From Enterococcus xiangfangensis (GTDB lineage: Bacteria; Bacillota; Bacilli; Lactobacillales; Enterococcaceae): DNA of 64,000 nt. Below are positions 16,795 through 25,189 of the stretch, in pieces. The notes beneath the pieces were generated by a model. The model saw only the letters and a list, made by a program, of their open reading frames with translations, was not told where the DNA came from and ran no database searches. The stretch lies in the NCBI RefSeq assembly GCF_005405365.1, contig NZ_BJDX01000001.1, positions 186,001-250,000 of the forward strand. The letters run 5' to 3'. Made by a program: the position numbers and the translations under genes. Each line of letters starts with the position of its first letter. The first letter of the stretch is position 1.

Positions 16795-17565
16795 CTAAAC
16801 TTCTTCTTTGTAATCGATACCTAATTCAGCAGATATTCCTGCGTAACCTTCAGCTTCTAAACGTTTCGCTAATTCTGCGTCACCAGTCATGACAACTTTA
16901 CCATCCATCATGATATGCACTACATCAGGCACGATATAATTTAATAGTCGTTGGTAATGGGTAATGATCAACGCCCCAAATTCTTTACCCCGCATTTCAT
17001 TGATTCCTTTAGAAACAACTTTTAATGCATCAATGTCTAAGCCTGAGTCGATTTCATCTAAGATCGCAAAAGTTGGTTCGATCATCAATAATTGTAAAAT
17101 TTCGTTTCGTTTCTTTTCTCCGCCTGAAAAACCTTCATTTAAATAGCGTTCTGCCATTTCTTCGGGCATATTCAACAATGCCATTTTTTTATCTAATTTT
17201 TTTAAGAATTGCATTACAGAGATTTTTTCATTTTCTCCACGGCGCGCATTGATCGCTGCCCGCATGAATTCAGCATTGCTGATTCCTGGGATCTCACTTG
17301 GATATTGCATCGCTAGAAATAAACCTAAGCGTGCTCGTTCATCGACTTCCAAGTCTAAAATGTTTTTGCCATCGAAAAGGATCTCGCCTTTAGTGACTTT
17401 ATAATTTGGGTTGCCCATGACCGCTGCGGATAAAGTAGATTTCCCCGTTCCGTTCGGCCCCATGATAGCGTGGATCTCTCCCGTTTTCATCACAAGGTTT
17501 ACACCTTTTAAAATCTCTTTATCATCAATGGCAACGTGCAAGTCTTTGATCTCTAAAACTGACAT
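16795..17565 (-). CDS. sufC: SufC ATPase of the SUF complex
   Basis: A 256-residue ABC-type ATPase without membrane partner. Walker A is G-P-N-G-T-G-K-S-T, the signature is F-S-G-G-E-K-K-R-N-E, Walker B is F-A-I-L-D-E-I-D-S-G-L-D and the switch is I-T-H-Y. The E-K-K-R-N-E signature variant is characteristic of SufC. It is the first gene of the suf operon and has GGAGGT-like sequence before its ATG. The operon promoter should lie in the following 250 nt of AT-rich DNA, though no clear consensus was picked out. Confidence 0.98.
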   Translation of the reverse strand: MSVLEIKDLHVAIDDKEILKGVNLVMKTGEIHAIMGPNGTGKSTLSAAVMGNPNYKVTKGEILFDGKNILDLEVDERARLGLFLAMQYPSEIPGISNAEFMRAAINARRGENEKISVMQFLKKLDKKMALLNMPEEMAERYLNEGFSGGEKKRNEILQLLMIEPTFAILDEIDSGLDIDALKVVSKGINEMRGKEFGALIITHYQRLLNYIVPDVVHIMMDGKVVMTGDAELAKRLEAEGYAGISAELGIDYKEEV

Positions 17566-17775
17566 GAAAGTACCTCCAAAATTTTTTTCTCGTTCTCACA
17601 TATTTTAGACTAAATGAGAATGGAATACAAACTGATTCACTCATTTTATTCTAATAAACTGTTTTTTATTTAGAATTATTATAGATTTGCTTCTCTTGAT
17701 TTTATTCTATACAAGCAGTTAGACTTCATTTTTCGATCTTTTAAAAATTTGTAAAACTGTTTGCTCTAAAAACGA

Positions 17776-17816
17776 AAAAATTAGCACTGAAAGAATGAAT
17801 TCTCTCAGCGCTAAAT
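17776..17816 (-). terminator. Terminator of the metNIQ operon
   Basis: The stem TTAGCGCTGAGAG/CTTTCAGTGCTAA is imperfect and is followed on the minus strand by TTTTTTCGTTTTT. It directly follows the metQ stop. Confidence 0.85.
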
Positions 17817-17821
17817 CGACT

Positions 17822-18661
17822 TTATTCATTAACAGGTTTTACAGAACCATCCCATTTTTCTAAGATCCAGTCTTGAACGTCTTTTTCATGTAAGACTTTC
17901 TCTAACTTTTTAACACTAGCATTATCTTTGTCTTCAGTACGAACTGCTAAGATATTTGCGTATGGTGATTTGTCTTTTTCAAGTAATAGAGAATCTTTGA
18001 CTGGGTTCAACCCAGCTCCATAAGCAAAGTTAGCATTGATCGCTACTAGATCGCCTTCATCATTTTCGTAAGTTGTTGCAAGCAATGCAGGATCTATTGA
18101 ATGTTCAAATTTCAAATTCTTTGGATTTTCTGCGATATCATCAAATGTTGCTGTTTCTAAATCGACTCCATCTTTGACTGTTACTAAGTCGGCATCTTGT
18201 AAAATTGTGATGATCCGGCCCCAATCAGATTCAGAGTTTGAAGTAATGATTGTTGCACCATCTTTCAAATCTTTGATATCTTTAATTTTTTTAGAATAAA
18301 AACCCATTGGCTCGATGTGAACGGATCCAACATCAGAGAATTTGTAGTCATTTTCTTTTACGGCTTTGTTGAAAAATGGTTTGTGTTGGAAATAGTTGAC
18401 ATCGATATCTCCATCCGCTAATGCCTTGTTAGGTAATACATAATCATCAAATTTTTTGATTTCTAGTTTTACGCCTTCTTTTTCAAGCAATGGTTTCACA
18501 TGTTCCAAGATTTCTGCGTGAGGTGTTGGTGATGCTCCGACGACTAATGTTTTGTCTTCTTTTTTACTGCTGTCAGCTGAATCTGATCCGCTGTTTCCAC
18601 AAGCTGCTAGACCTACTGTTAATAATGCTACTGCTGCAAATCCCAAAATTTTCTTTTTCAT
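17822..18661 (-). CDS. metQ: Methionine-binding lipoprotein MetQ
   Basis: A 279-residue NlpA-family protein. A lipoprotein signal ends in the lipobox L-A-A-C with Cys21. The mature part has A-S-P-T-P-H-A-E-I-L, Y-F-Q-H-K-P-F and the N-A-N-F-A-Y-G-A-G-L-N-P-V stretch typical of MetQ methionine binding. It is anchored outside the membrane and feeds the MetNI importer. Last gene of metN-metI-metQ; the T-box leader upstream supports methionine as the substrate. Confidence 0.95.
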   Translation of the reverse strand: MKKKILGFAAVALLTVGLAACGNSGSDSADSSKKEDKTLVVGASPTPHAEILEHVKPLLEKEGVKLEIKKFDDYVLPNKALADGDIDVNYFQHKPFFNKAVKENDYKFSDVGSVHIEPMGFYSKKIKDIKDLKDGATIITSNSESDWGRIITILQDADLVTVKDGVDLETATFDDIAENPKNLKFEHSIDPALLATTYENDEGDLVAINANFAYGAGLNPVKDSLLLEKDKSPYANILAVRTEDKDNASVKKLEKVLHEKDVQDWILEKWDGSVKPVNE

Positions 18662-18708
18662 TACTAATTCCCCCTAAATAATTTTAATAGATTTAAATGT
18701 TCTAACTA

Positions 18709-19395
18709 TCAGCGCTTATCTGTTTTCTTCGTCAAGAAATCACCGATACCTTGAACGATGAAGACGATGATCAAGATAATGACTGTCGCTACTAAAGTAA
18801 CCGTATAGTTGCCTCGTTGATACCCTTCTTGCCAAGCTAACGCTCCAAGCCCCCCTGCTCCGATCGCACCAGCCATCGCGGTGAAGCCAATCATTGAAAC
18901 GGCAGTAACGGTTAACCCAGAGATCAAAGCCGGTAAACTTTCCGGAATCAAGACTTTATAGATTGTTTGAAAATAGCTAGCTCCCATCGAATCCGCTGCT
19001 TCTAAAACACCGGAGTCGACTTCTCGAAAAGCAATCTCGACTAATCGTGCATAAAATGGTGCTGCCGATAAAACTAAGGCAGGTATTGCGGCTTTGGCTC
19101 CCAACATCGTTCCTACTAATGTTTTAGTAAATGGAATGATCAAGACCATCAAGATCATAAACGGTGTCGAGCGGAAAATATTACTAAAAATCGAAACCAA
19201 TCCGTATAACACGCTACGGGTGCTGGAATGTTTGCGGCCTAACGAATACAGTAATAAGCCTAGCAACAAGCCTAAAATAAACACGATCACCATTGATATG
19301 ATTGTCATGAACAACGTATCATTGATGGCTTCTTTTAATGTATCCCAAGAAACTTGTTGGAAATTTAAATATGTCTCTGTAAAACTCTTATCCAC
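18709..19395 (-). CDS. metI: Methionine ABC transporter permease MetI
   Basis: A 228-residue permease from the GTG at 19,395, which overlaps the metN stop by 8 nt and has GGAGG 8 nt upstream. It has five or so membrane segments. The EAA-loop region is A-A-D-S-M-G-A-S-Y-F-Q-T-I-Y-K-V-L-I-P-E, which contacts the ATPase. A longer frame to 19,440 lies inside metN and is unlikely. Confidence 0.95.
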   Translation of the reverse strand: MDKSFTETYLNFQQVSWDTLKEAINDTLFMTIISMVIVFILGLLLGLLLYSLGRKHSSTRSVLYGLVSIFSNIFRSTPFMILMVLIIPFTKTLVGTMLGAKAAIPALVLSAAPFYARLVEIAFREVDSGVLEAADSMGASYFQTIYKVLIPESLPALISGLTVTAVSMIGFTAMAGAIGAGGLGALAWQEGYQRGNYTVTLVATVIILIIVFIVQGIGDFLTKKTDKR

Positions 19396-20422
19396 GATGC
19401 AGCACCTCCACTCCGACTTGTTGACTCTCGATAAAATCAATCGCTAAATCAATTTCTTTCGGCTCTCCGGTCAGCTGAACCGTCAGCGTCCCAAAAGAAC
19501 TGCTGGATGCTCGTTCAATGTTCCCATAAACAATACTGATATTGATTGGAAATTTTCGAATCGCTTGTGAAACAACTGGCTCATTGGCATTGTTTTCTAA
19601 AAAGTGCAATGTTGCTAAAGTTCCGGTTGGGTTCTCTTTGATAAATTCTGCCAATAAGTCTGAAGGATCTGTTTTTGGTTCGAGATCTTGCTGCACGAAA
19701 ATCTTGGTCACTTCCTGTTGTGGATGGCGGAAGACTTCGCGGACAGAACCTTCTTCGACGATTTTTCCTAATTCCATCACAGCGACCTTGTTACAGATTT
19801 TGCGAATCACGTTCATCTCGTGCGTAATCAACACGATCGTTAATCCTAATTTCTGATTGATATCTGCTAATAATTCTAAAACTTCTTCTGTTGTCTGCGG
19901 GTCCAGCGCACTGGTCGCTTCATCGCAAAGCAGAATATCTGGATCGTTAGCTAATGCCCGAGCGATGCCGACTCGTTGTTTTTGCCCACCAGATAATTGA
20001 GAAGGATATGCATCTCCTCGACCCTGGAGTCCAACTAAATTCAATAACTCTTCTGCTTTTTTATGCCGCTGACTTTTTTCTACACCTGCTAATTCTAGTG
20101 GAAGCTGGATATTTTCGATCACCGTTCGCGACCACAATAGATTAAAATGTTGAAAGATCATTCCCACTTTTTTACGAAAAGTTCTTAATGCTGCTCCTTG
20201 AAGCTTAGCAACATCTTCACCATTAACTAAAACTTGTCCGCTTGTCGGCGTTTCTAATCCATTTAACAAACGAACCAATGTACTCTTACCAGCTCCTGAA
20301 TACCCGACGATGCCATAAACATCTTTTTCTTCGATCGCTAGGTTGATTCCATCGACTGCGCGGATCGGTCCAGTTTTACCGGCGAAACTTTTTCCTACTT
20401 GATTTAACTCAATCAACGCCAT
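19388..20422 (-). CDS. metN: Methionine ABC transporter ATPase MetN
   Basis: A 344-residue ATPase from the ATG at 20,422 (AAGGA upstream). Walker A is G-Y-S-G-A-G-K-S-T, the signature L-S-G-G-Q-K-Q-R, Walker B I-L-L-C-D-E-A-T-S-A-L-D and the switch I-T-H-E. A C-terminal NIL/ACT-like domain (about 265-344) is where MetN senses intracellular methionine for trans-inhibition. It is the first gene behind the T-box leader. Confidence 0.97.
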   Translation of the reverse strand: MALIELNQVGKSFAGKTGPIRAVDGINLAIEEKDVYGIVGYSGAGKSTLVRLLNGLETPTSGQVLVNGEDVAKLQGAALRTFRKKVGMIFQHFNLLWSRTVIENIQLPLELAGVEKSQRHKKAEELLNLVGLQGRGDAYPSQLSGGQKQRVGIARALANDPDILLCDEATSALDPQTTEEVLELLADINQKLGLTIVLITHEMNVIRKICNKVAVMELGKIVEEGSVREVFRHPQQEVTKIFVQQDLEPKTDPSDLLAEFIKENPTGTLATLHFLENNANEPVVSQAIRKFPINISIVYGNIERASSSSFGTLTVQLTGEPKEIDLAIDFIESQQVGVEVLHRG

Positions 20423-20558
20423 CTTTTCCTTACACCCTTTCTCAATCACTTACAGCTAATTTGCTGTAAAGAAACTATTTTTCAAAAAGTGAAAAATAAT
20501 CTTGCTGTCATTTCATATTTCATTTTTCTAACCTGTTGAAGCAGGAAAAAATGAACAA

Positions 20559-20608
20559 AAAAAGCTTTCGTCCTAAGTATGTACAATTGTACACCTAGGA
20601 CGAAAGCT
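20559..20608 (-). terminator. T-box-controlled terminator in the met leader
   Basis: The long stem AGCTTTCGTCCTA/TAGGACGAAAGCT (20,563-20,608, with an inner TGTACAATTGTACA arm) is followed by a T-run. In the T-box mechanism it competes with the antiterminator that contains the T-box sequence at 20,616-20,635. Confidence 0.9.
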
Positions 20609-20850
20609 ATGACTTCCGTGTTACCACCTAAAATTCGTTCTGACCTTGCGATCACAACCTCTTCCAGTACTTGCATAATCCGCATACTGAGGTGCTGTAA
20701 CGGGCACTCCCGTGATAGACTCGGCAATCATTTCCTCATCCATCCTGCTCAAAGACCATTTTCCATCTAACTGCCATAACTCCTTTTCAGCATACCGGAG
20801 CTCTCTTTGTACTTTAATCAGATGTACTTTTCTTTTCATCGCTTTCTCAT
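20559..20850 (-). ncRNA. T-box leader of metNIQ (probably tRNA-Met)
   Basis: Minus-strand leader of about 290 nt between a consensus promoter and metN. It contains the T-box core AATTTTAGGTGGTAACACGG (complement of 20,616-20,635), a variant of AGGGTGGNACCGCG, followed by a terminator hairpin. In the stem I region, C-C-G-G-T-ATG-C-T-G (complement of about 20,790-20,800) offers an ATG methionine specifier in a loop flanked by complementary CTCC/GGAG arms. Uncharged tRNA-Met would stabilise antitermination and turn on methionine uptake. T-box identity is clear; the exact specifier is inferred. Confidence 0.9.
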
Positions 20851-20862
20851 GTATATGAGAGG

Positions 20863-20891
20863 ATTATATCAGGCTGTTTTCATCCTGTCAA
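20863..20891 (-). promoter_or_regulatory. Consensus sigma-A promoter of the met leader
   Basis: On the minus strand TTGACA (20,891-20,886), 17 bp, TATAAT (20,868-20,863). Both hexamers are perfect. Such a strong promoter fits control by attenuation in the leader downstream. Confidence 0.95.
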
Positions 20892-20908
20892 ACATCAATT
20901 GAAACTTT

Positions 20909-21241
20909 TTACAAGTTTTCAAATTCGTTTACGTCAACTTCACGTAAAGACAAGATCCAAGCATCCAATTCATCTTCAGCATTCAATGCTTTAGGATCAG
21001 CTGAGACTTTTTCATTGATTGAAGAAACGACACCGGTCAATGGACTTTTAAATTCTTGGACTGCTTTTTCGGCTTCAAGCTCTATCAGCGGTTCTCCAGC
21101 TTTCACTGTTTGACCCACTTTTGGTAATGAGGCAAAGGTCACTTCACCCAGTGCATCTGCCTGCTCTGAAGTCAACCCCATGCAGTAATCTTTATCGTTA
21201 TGTAAAATCCATAGACCTTCATTTTTTTTCAAGTAACTCAT
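20909..21241 (-). CDS. GcvH-like lipoyl-domain protein
   Basis: A 110-residue H-protein-like fold from the ATG at 21,241 (AAGGAG about 12 nt upstream); ATGs at 21,265 and 21,286 are possible alternatives. The lipoyl lysine is in E-L-E-A-E-K-A-V, and G-L-T-S-E-Q-A-D-A-L-G-E-V and S-P-L-T-G-V-V are H-protein hallmarks. No glycine cleavage genes are nearby. In Firmicutes such lone GcvH proteins serve in lipoate relay. It lies between the met operon and an ArsC-like gene, an order shared with the yus region of B. subtilis. Confidence 0.88.
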   Translation of the reverse strand: MSYLKKNEGLWILHNDKDYCMGLTSEQADALGEVTFASLPKVGQTVKAGEPLIELEAEKAVQEFKSPLTGVVSSINEKVSADPKALNAEDELDAWILSLREVDVNEFENL

Positions 21242-21375
21242 TTGATTAAAACACTCCTTTTTCATATTAAAAAGATCCTTTTTCATAGGAGAATCTATTC
21301 CTATTTTCCAGCCTTGTCAATCAAAGTGTCTGCTGTTTTAATAAAACTTTAGTTGATCTATTTAACTTCTTACTG

Positions 21376-21738
21376 CTAAAAATTTGAGCGGTTTTCTTCG
21401 TAAGCCGCTTCTTTAAAACCATTCAATAAAAATTGCTCATTTTTGATTAATAGCGGACGCTTCACCAGCATTCCATCGCTTGCTAACAATTCGCTAGCTT
21501 CTCGCACAGATAGATCGGCTAGTTTATCTTTTAATCCTAGTTCGCGATACTTCATCCCGCTTGTGTTAAAAAATTTTCGCAACGGCAAATCGCTAGCTGT
21601 CAACCACTGTTCAAACGTATCAGCCGAAGGTGTCGCCTGGATCAAATCAACCGTTTCATAATCGACCCCCGCCTGATCTAACCAAGCTTTTGCTTTACGG
21701 CAAGTAGAACATTTAGGATACCAGTAAAATTTAACCAC
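21376..21738 (-). CDS. ArsC/Spx-family thioredoxin-fold protein (YusI-like)
   Basis: A 120-residue protein with thioredoxin-like fold. The redox motif is C-S-T-C (10-13), followed by R-K-A-K-A-W-L. The conserved arginine region K-R-P-L-L matches the ArsC family. True arsenate reductases and Spx both share this scaffold. The C-S-T-C motif and length fit the YusI/YffB-type proteins of unknown substrate better than Spx (usual motif C-x-S-C/C-x-x-C with an RpoA-binding face). GTG start with GGAGG, overlapping the rodA end by 8 nt. Confidence 0.85.
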   Translation of the reverse strand: MVKFYWYPKCSTCRKAKAWLDQAGVDYETVDLIQATPSADTFEQWLTASDLPLRKFFNTSGMKYRELGLKDKLADLSVREASELLASDGMLVKRPLLIKNEQFLLNGFKEAAYEENRSNF

Positions 21739-22924
21739 GACGCGTCCTCCTTATAGGCTGTTTATTGGCACTTTGATAGCGCATCGACAAGATCAAACCG
21801 ATTCCGATCATATTGCCTAAAATCGATGAGCCCCCTTGACTGATAAATGGCAATGGAATCCCAGTCAATGGCAACAAGCCAATATTTGCTCCAATATTTT
21901 CAAAAACATGGAACAACATCATCATAACGATCCCCGAAGCGATATACGCATAAAATTCATTATTCATATCAAAACACAGACGAATCATTCGATAAATCAA
22001 CATGAAATAAAGCAAAATCACAAATGCTCCGCCAATAAAACCAAAATTCTCACCAATCACAGTAAAGATCATATCAGATTCTCGTACTGGTACGTAAACA
22101 TTGCTGACGTTATACCCTGTCCCAAACATCCCGCCAGAACCAATCGCCATCAATGCATGAGCCAGCTGAAAACTTTTTCCTTGAGGATCGTGGAACGGTT
22201 CAAGCCATGAATCGATCCGAGCAAATTGATAATTTTTAAAGCCAATATGAGTCAGTAATTCCCGACCTGTATCTGTCATAACTAAAAATATCAATGATCC
22301 CCCTAAAACAACGGCTAAAGCCATCGCAGGAACTATGATCAGCCAAGAGATCCCTGACATCAAAAACATTCCCGCAAAAATAGCAAGAAAGACTAACATC
22401 GTCCCAAAATCTTTTTGTGCTAGTACTAGGCCTAAAACCGGCAACGTGACTAACAACATCTTGCCGATCAGTTGTGCATCTGTTTTTAAACTGTGCAGTT
22501 TATTCGTTACATTGTGTTTGGTAATGATCAATGCCATCATCAATATATAGGCGATTTTCATCAGCTCAGAAGGCTGAAAAGTCAACGTTCCAAACTTAAA
22601 CCAGTTTTTTGAACCCGTTAAACCTGCCAAGGTTGGATCATAAAATTTTAATAACGCCAACATGACCGCTATACCGATCACATACAAAAACGGCGTCAAG
22701 CGCCATAAAAGCTTCGCGTCTAAATGAATGATAATTACAACTGCTAACGCCCCAACCACATACCAAATAGACTGCATAGCAAGCCCCCGAAAAACATTGG
22801 GATTTTTTGGATCTTGGGTCAATGCCACATATAAGGAAAGCAACCCGATCAAACACAATATAAAAACAGGTAAAATAACGCCGTAATCAATCCGGCTATC
22901 GTTATTATTCTTTAGTCTATCCAT
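21731..22924 (-). CDS. rodA: Rod-shape/elongation glycosyltransferase RodA (SEDS family)
   Basis: A 397-residue SEDS protein with about ten membrane segments. Signature stretches include the G-S-K-N-W-F region, F-Q-P-S-E-L-M-K (the essential SEDS loop with catalytic-site aspartate downstream), G-S-G-G-M-F-G-T-G and F-I-S-Q-G-G-S-S near the C-terminus. SEDS proteins polymerise lipid II with a class B PBP partner. RodA rather than FtsW is inferred from the compact N-terminus and lack of division genes nearby. Confidence 0.88.
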   Translation of the reverse strand: MDRLKNNNDSRIDYGVILPVFILCLIGLLSLYVALTQDPKNPNVFRGLAMQSIWYVVGALAVVIIIHLDAKLLWRLTPFLYVIGIAVMLALLKFYDPTLAGLTGSKNWFKFGTLTFQPSELMKIAYILMMALIITKHNVTNKLHSLKTDAQLIGKMLLVTLPVLGLVLAQKDFGTMLVFLAIFAGMFLMSGISWLIIVPAMALAVVLGGSLIFLVMTDTGRELLTHIGFKNYQFARIDSWLEPFHDPQGKSFQLAHALMAIGSGGMFGTGYNVSNVYVPVRESDMIFTVIGENFGFIGGAFVILLYFMLIYRMIRLCFDMNNEFYAYIASGIVMMMLFHVFENIGANIGLLPLTGIPLPFISQGGSSILGNMIGIGLILSMRYQSANKQPIRRTRRG

Positions 22925-23013
22925 TATTCATCTCTTTTCCACCAGTATACTCGTATCATTATAGACGCTTCTTTGTCCAAAGAAAAGTCACCACCGCTGA
23001 CTTTGCAAAATCT

Positions 23014-23634
23014 TTATTCTTCTTGACCATCTCGCCGTAAAAAATAAATCAATCCCCAGATTCCCAGCTGTAAAATACTGAATAGCAAAACAAATTGAAC
23101 TTTGGCTAAGTTCCAATCAATCACCAATAATTTAAAAACTGCCAATGGATGAATCAACAATTCGATCGAATGAATCCGTTCAAATCGTCCGATGTAAATT
23201 GCAACACTGGCTAAAAATGCTAAAAGCACAAAACTTGCGATTTTTTGTCTGACCGACAACTTAATTGCCGAAAACAATTTGAACACTTGCGCCATACCAA
23301 TAAAAACCATCACTATTGTCGGCAATACTAGCGTCAGATATGCCCACCAGTCACTAGTGATATTCAAAAAATGTCCGCCGGATTGATAGATACCTAGGCT
23401 CGCTAAATGAAACAGATCAGTCAGTAAATACGGAACATTTGGGAAAAATAACAGCCACAATGGTATGAACAAAAAAGGCCATTTGTTTTTCCCTCTCAAA
23501 AAAAACCGCCCAAAAATAAGCGGCAGCCAAGCCAAAAAGATATTTAGCCCCATAAAAGAAAATGTTTCTTGCGTAAGATACATAAATAAAATATAAATCA
23601 GTACACTTATATGAAATCCAGCTACTTTCTTCAT
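23014..23634 (-). CDS. DUF1361 integral membrane protein
   Basis: A 206-residue protein with six or so membrane segments. The F-P-N-V-P-Y-L-L-T-D-L-F-H-L motif is the conserved stretch of DUF1361 proteins, whose function is unknown. It is not overlapping rodA (about 90 nt gap) and has its own ribosome site (GGAGAAG) before the ATG. No enzyme motif is visible. Confidence 0.85.
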   Translation of the reverse strand: MKKVAGFHISVLIYILFMYLTQETFSFMGLNIFLAWLPLIFGRFFLRGKNKWPFLFIPLWLLFFPNVPYLLTDLFHLASLGIYQSGGHFLNITSDWWAYLTLVLPTIVMVFIGMAQVFKLFSAIKLSVRQKIASFVLLAFLASVAIYIGRFERIHSIELLIHPLAVFKLLVIDWNLAKVQFVLLFSILQLGIWGLIYFLRRDGQEE

Positions 23635-23845
23635 TCTTCTCCTTCAAAACTATGTATGAATATAGTGATTAAATTCCTTTATTACTTTCATAAGATACCA
23701 TATATTACTAGCTTGAACCTGTCAAAAATTTGAAGCATCACCAGTCAATCGCTTAATAAACAAAATAGTCTTGTTAGGAATCGGCGCATTTATTTTTTTA
23801 TACAATTGATGTGGTACTTCAAAAGTAGTAAAAAATTCTACTACT

Positions 23846-23883
23846 ATGAAAAAGAGCACCTAGTTTAGAGGCTATGTGCTCCG
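23846..23883 (-). terminator. Second terminator-like hairpin downstream of tRNA-Thr
   Basis: GGAGCACATAGCC/TAGGTGCTC with a short loop is followed by TTTTTC on the minus strand. It is either a back-up terminator for tRNA-Thr or the end of a short unrecognised RNA from about 23,950. Confidence 0.5.
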
Positions 23884-23957
23884 CTTAATTATTTCAATGT
23901 CTTTAATTTCTTTAGCAACTAAACTTAATCTCTACCCATTTTTGAAAAAAATTTAAA

Positions 23958-24006
23958 ACAAAAAGCCGTCACAATCGAGGATAACCTTGATGTGACGGCT
24001 TTTTTA
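23958..24006 (-). terminator. Terminator of tRNA-Thr
   Basis: The 10-bp stem AGCCGTCACA/TGTGACGGCT (23,964-24,000) is flanked by A and T runs on both sides. On the minus strand it follows the tRNA by 5 nt. Confidence 0.88.
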
Positions 24007-24010
24007 GTAG

Positions 24011-24083
24011 TGCCAGCTGCAGGATTTGAACCTGTGACCTACGCGTTACGAGTGCGTTGCTCTACCAACTGAGCTAAGCTGGC
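24011..24083 (-). tRNA. tRNA-Thr (anticodon CGT)
   Basis: A 73-nt cloverleaf: acceptor GCCAGCT/AGCTGGC with discriminator A, D-arm GCTC-AGTTGGTA-GAGC, anticodon loop CTCGTAA (anticodon CGT, reads ACG) and T-arm with TTCAAAT. The CCA end is not encoded. The last anticodon-stem pair (A-C) and the outer T-stem pair (A-C) are mismatches. Confidence 0.95.
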
Positions 24084-24217
24084 AATTGGTACAAGAGAAA
24101 TTATAAAAAACTTTTTAAGAAAAGTAAAGTAAGATTCTTCTTAAAAAGCGATTACATGAAAAAAAATTGAAAATATGTTAAAATAAAACATGTGATAAAA
24201 GGAGGCGTTCGAAATAG

Positions 24218-24454
24218 ATGGCTACATTTGGCAAAATAGAGGCACACGTTGATCCTTCCGAAGCTGGGAAAGAATTCCCCGTAAAGACACACGTTATGTT
24301 CACTATTCGGGGCGAGTCCCAAACCGGGTTCGTTACTAAACAATTGAGAAACGCAGCAGTTATTGAAATTGATGAAAAACAAGACAACGGAGACTTGATT
24401 AATCAATCCAATGGTGTTGTCGTCATCAACTATAAACAAATGAAAAAAATCTAG
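24218..24454 (+). CDS. DUF2187 (YkvS-like) small protein
   Basis: A 78-residue protein. The V-x-F-T-I-R-G-E-S-Q-T-G-F-V and A-A-V-I-E-I-D strands followed by V-V-V-I-N-Y-K resemble the DUF2187/YkvS family, small KOW-like barrel proteins of unknown function. GGAGG lies 16 nt before the ATG, a long spacing; no nearer start is present. It is transcribed towards upp, with a shared bidirectional terminator. Confidence 0.78.
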   Translation: MATFGKIEAHVDPSEAGKEFPVKTHVMFTIRGESQTGFVTKQLRNAAVIEIDEKQDNGDLINQSNGVVVINYKQMKKI

Positions 24455-24460
24455 TTTTAT

Positions 24461-24498
24461 AAAAAAAGGCGAACCGTTTAAACGGCTCGCTTTTTTTA
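24461..24498. terminator. Bidirectional terminator between the DUF2187 gene and upp
   Basis: The stem GCGAACCGTTT/AAACGGCTCGC, one mismatch, is flanked by an A-run on the left and a T-run on the right, so it works for both convergent genes. It overlaps the last bases of upp. Confidence 0.92.
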
Positions 24499-25125
24499 TT
24501 TTGTTCCGAATAAACGGTCCCCTGCATCGCCCAAACCAGGAACAATGTAGCCTTGTTCATTCAATCTATCGTCTAATGCAGCTGTGTAAATATCTACATC
24601 AGGATGTGCTTCTTGCAGCAATTTTACGCCTTCAGGTGCGGCAACTAAACAAACAAATTTCATATTTGATGCCCCGCGTTTTTTCAATGAGTCGATCGCC
24701 ATAATTGCGGAACCACCAGTAGCTAACATAGGGTCAACGATGAATAATTGACGGCTGTCGATATCTTCTGGCATTTTGAAGAAATATTCATGCGGTTCAA
24801 ACGTTTCTTCATCACGGAACATTCCGATGTGTCCAACTTTAGCAGCTGGGATCAATTCTAAAATACCATCTACCATGCCGATACCAGCACGCAAGATTGG
24901 TACGATTGCGACTTTTTTCCCTGATAATGTCTTTTGCTTAGACACTGTGATTGGTGTTTCAATCTCAACTTCTTCTAGCGGCATATCACGAGAAACTTCG
25001 TACGCCATCAACATTGCGATTTCATTGACTACTTCACGGAAAACTTTCGTTCCACAGTTTTTATCACGAATAATCGTTAATTTATGTTGGATCAATGGAT
25101 GATCGATTACTTGAAACTTGCCCAT
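24496..25125 (-). CDS. upp: Uracil phosphoribosyltransferase
   Basis: A 209-residue protein of standard length. The PRPP loop is [11 protein letters not shown] and the uracil-binding C-terminus is [17 protein letters not shown]. It salvages uracil to UMP. It follows glyA with a gap of about 65 nt, a common Firmicute order (glyA-upp). AAAGGAGC lies before the ATG. Confidence 0.98.
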   Translation of the reverse strand: MGKFQVIDHPLIQHKLTIIRDKNCGTKVFREVVNEIAMLMAYEVSRDMPLEEVEIETPITVSKQKTLSGKKVAIVPILRAGIGMVDGILELIPAAKVGHIGMFRDEETFEPHEYFFKMPEDIDSRQLFIVDPMLATGGSAIMAIDSLKKRGASNMKFVCLVAAPEGVKLLQEAHPDVDIYTAALDDRLNEQGYIVPGLGDAGDRLFGTK

Positions 25126-25189
25126 ATTAAATTGCTCCTTTATTCTGCATTTCTCCTAATTATAAGACAACTGCCGGCAGAAAACTAGT

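Larger units (their letters stand above)
23635..24010. other. Gene-free stretch with two terminator-like hairpins
   Basis: About 375 nt between the DUF1361 gene and tRNA-Thr. No open frame with a ribosome site was seen. Two hairpins are listed separately: GAGCAC/GTGCTC at 23,854-23,881 and the tRNA terminator at 23,960-24,006. The rest (23,635-23,840) is AT-rich and unassigned. Confidence 0.6.

Noticed and set aside
20482-20839. Two minus-strand open frames (81 and 72 codons) between metN and the GcvH-like gene
   Set aside because: They lie within the T-box leader RNA; stem I, T-box and terminator explain the sequence, and neither has a ribosome site.
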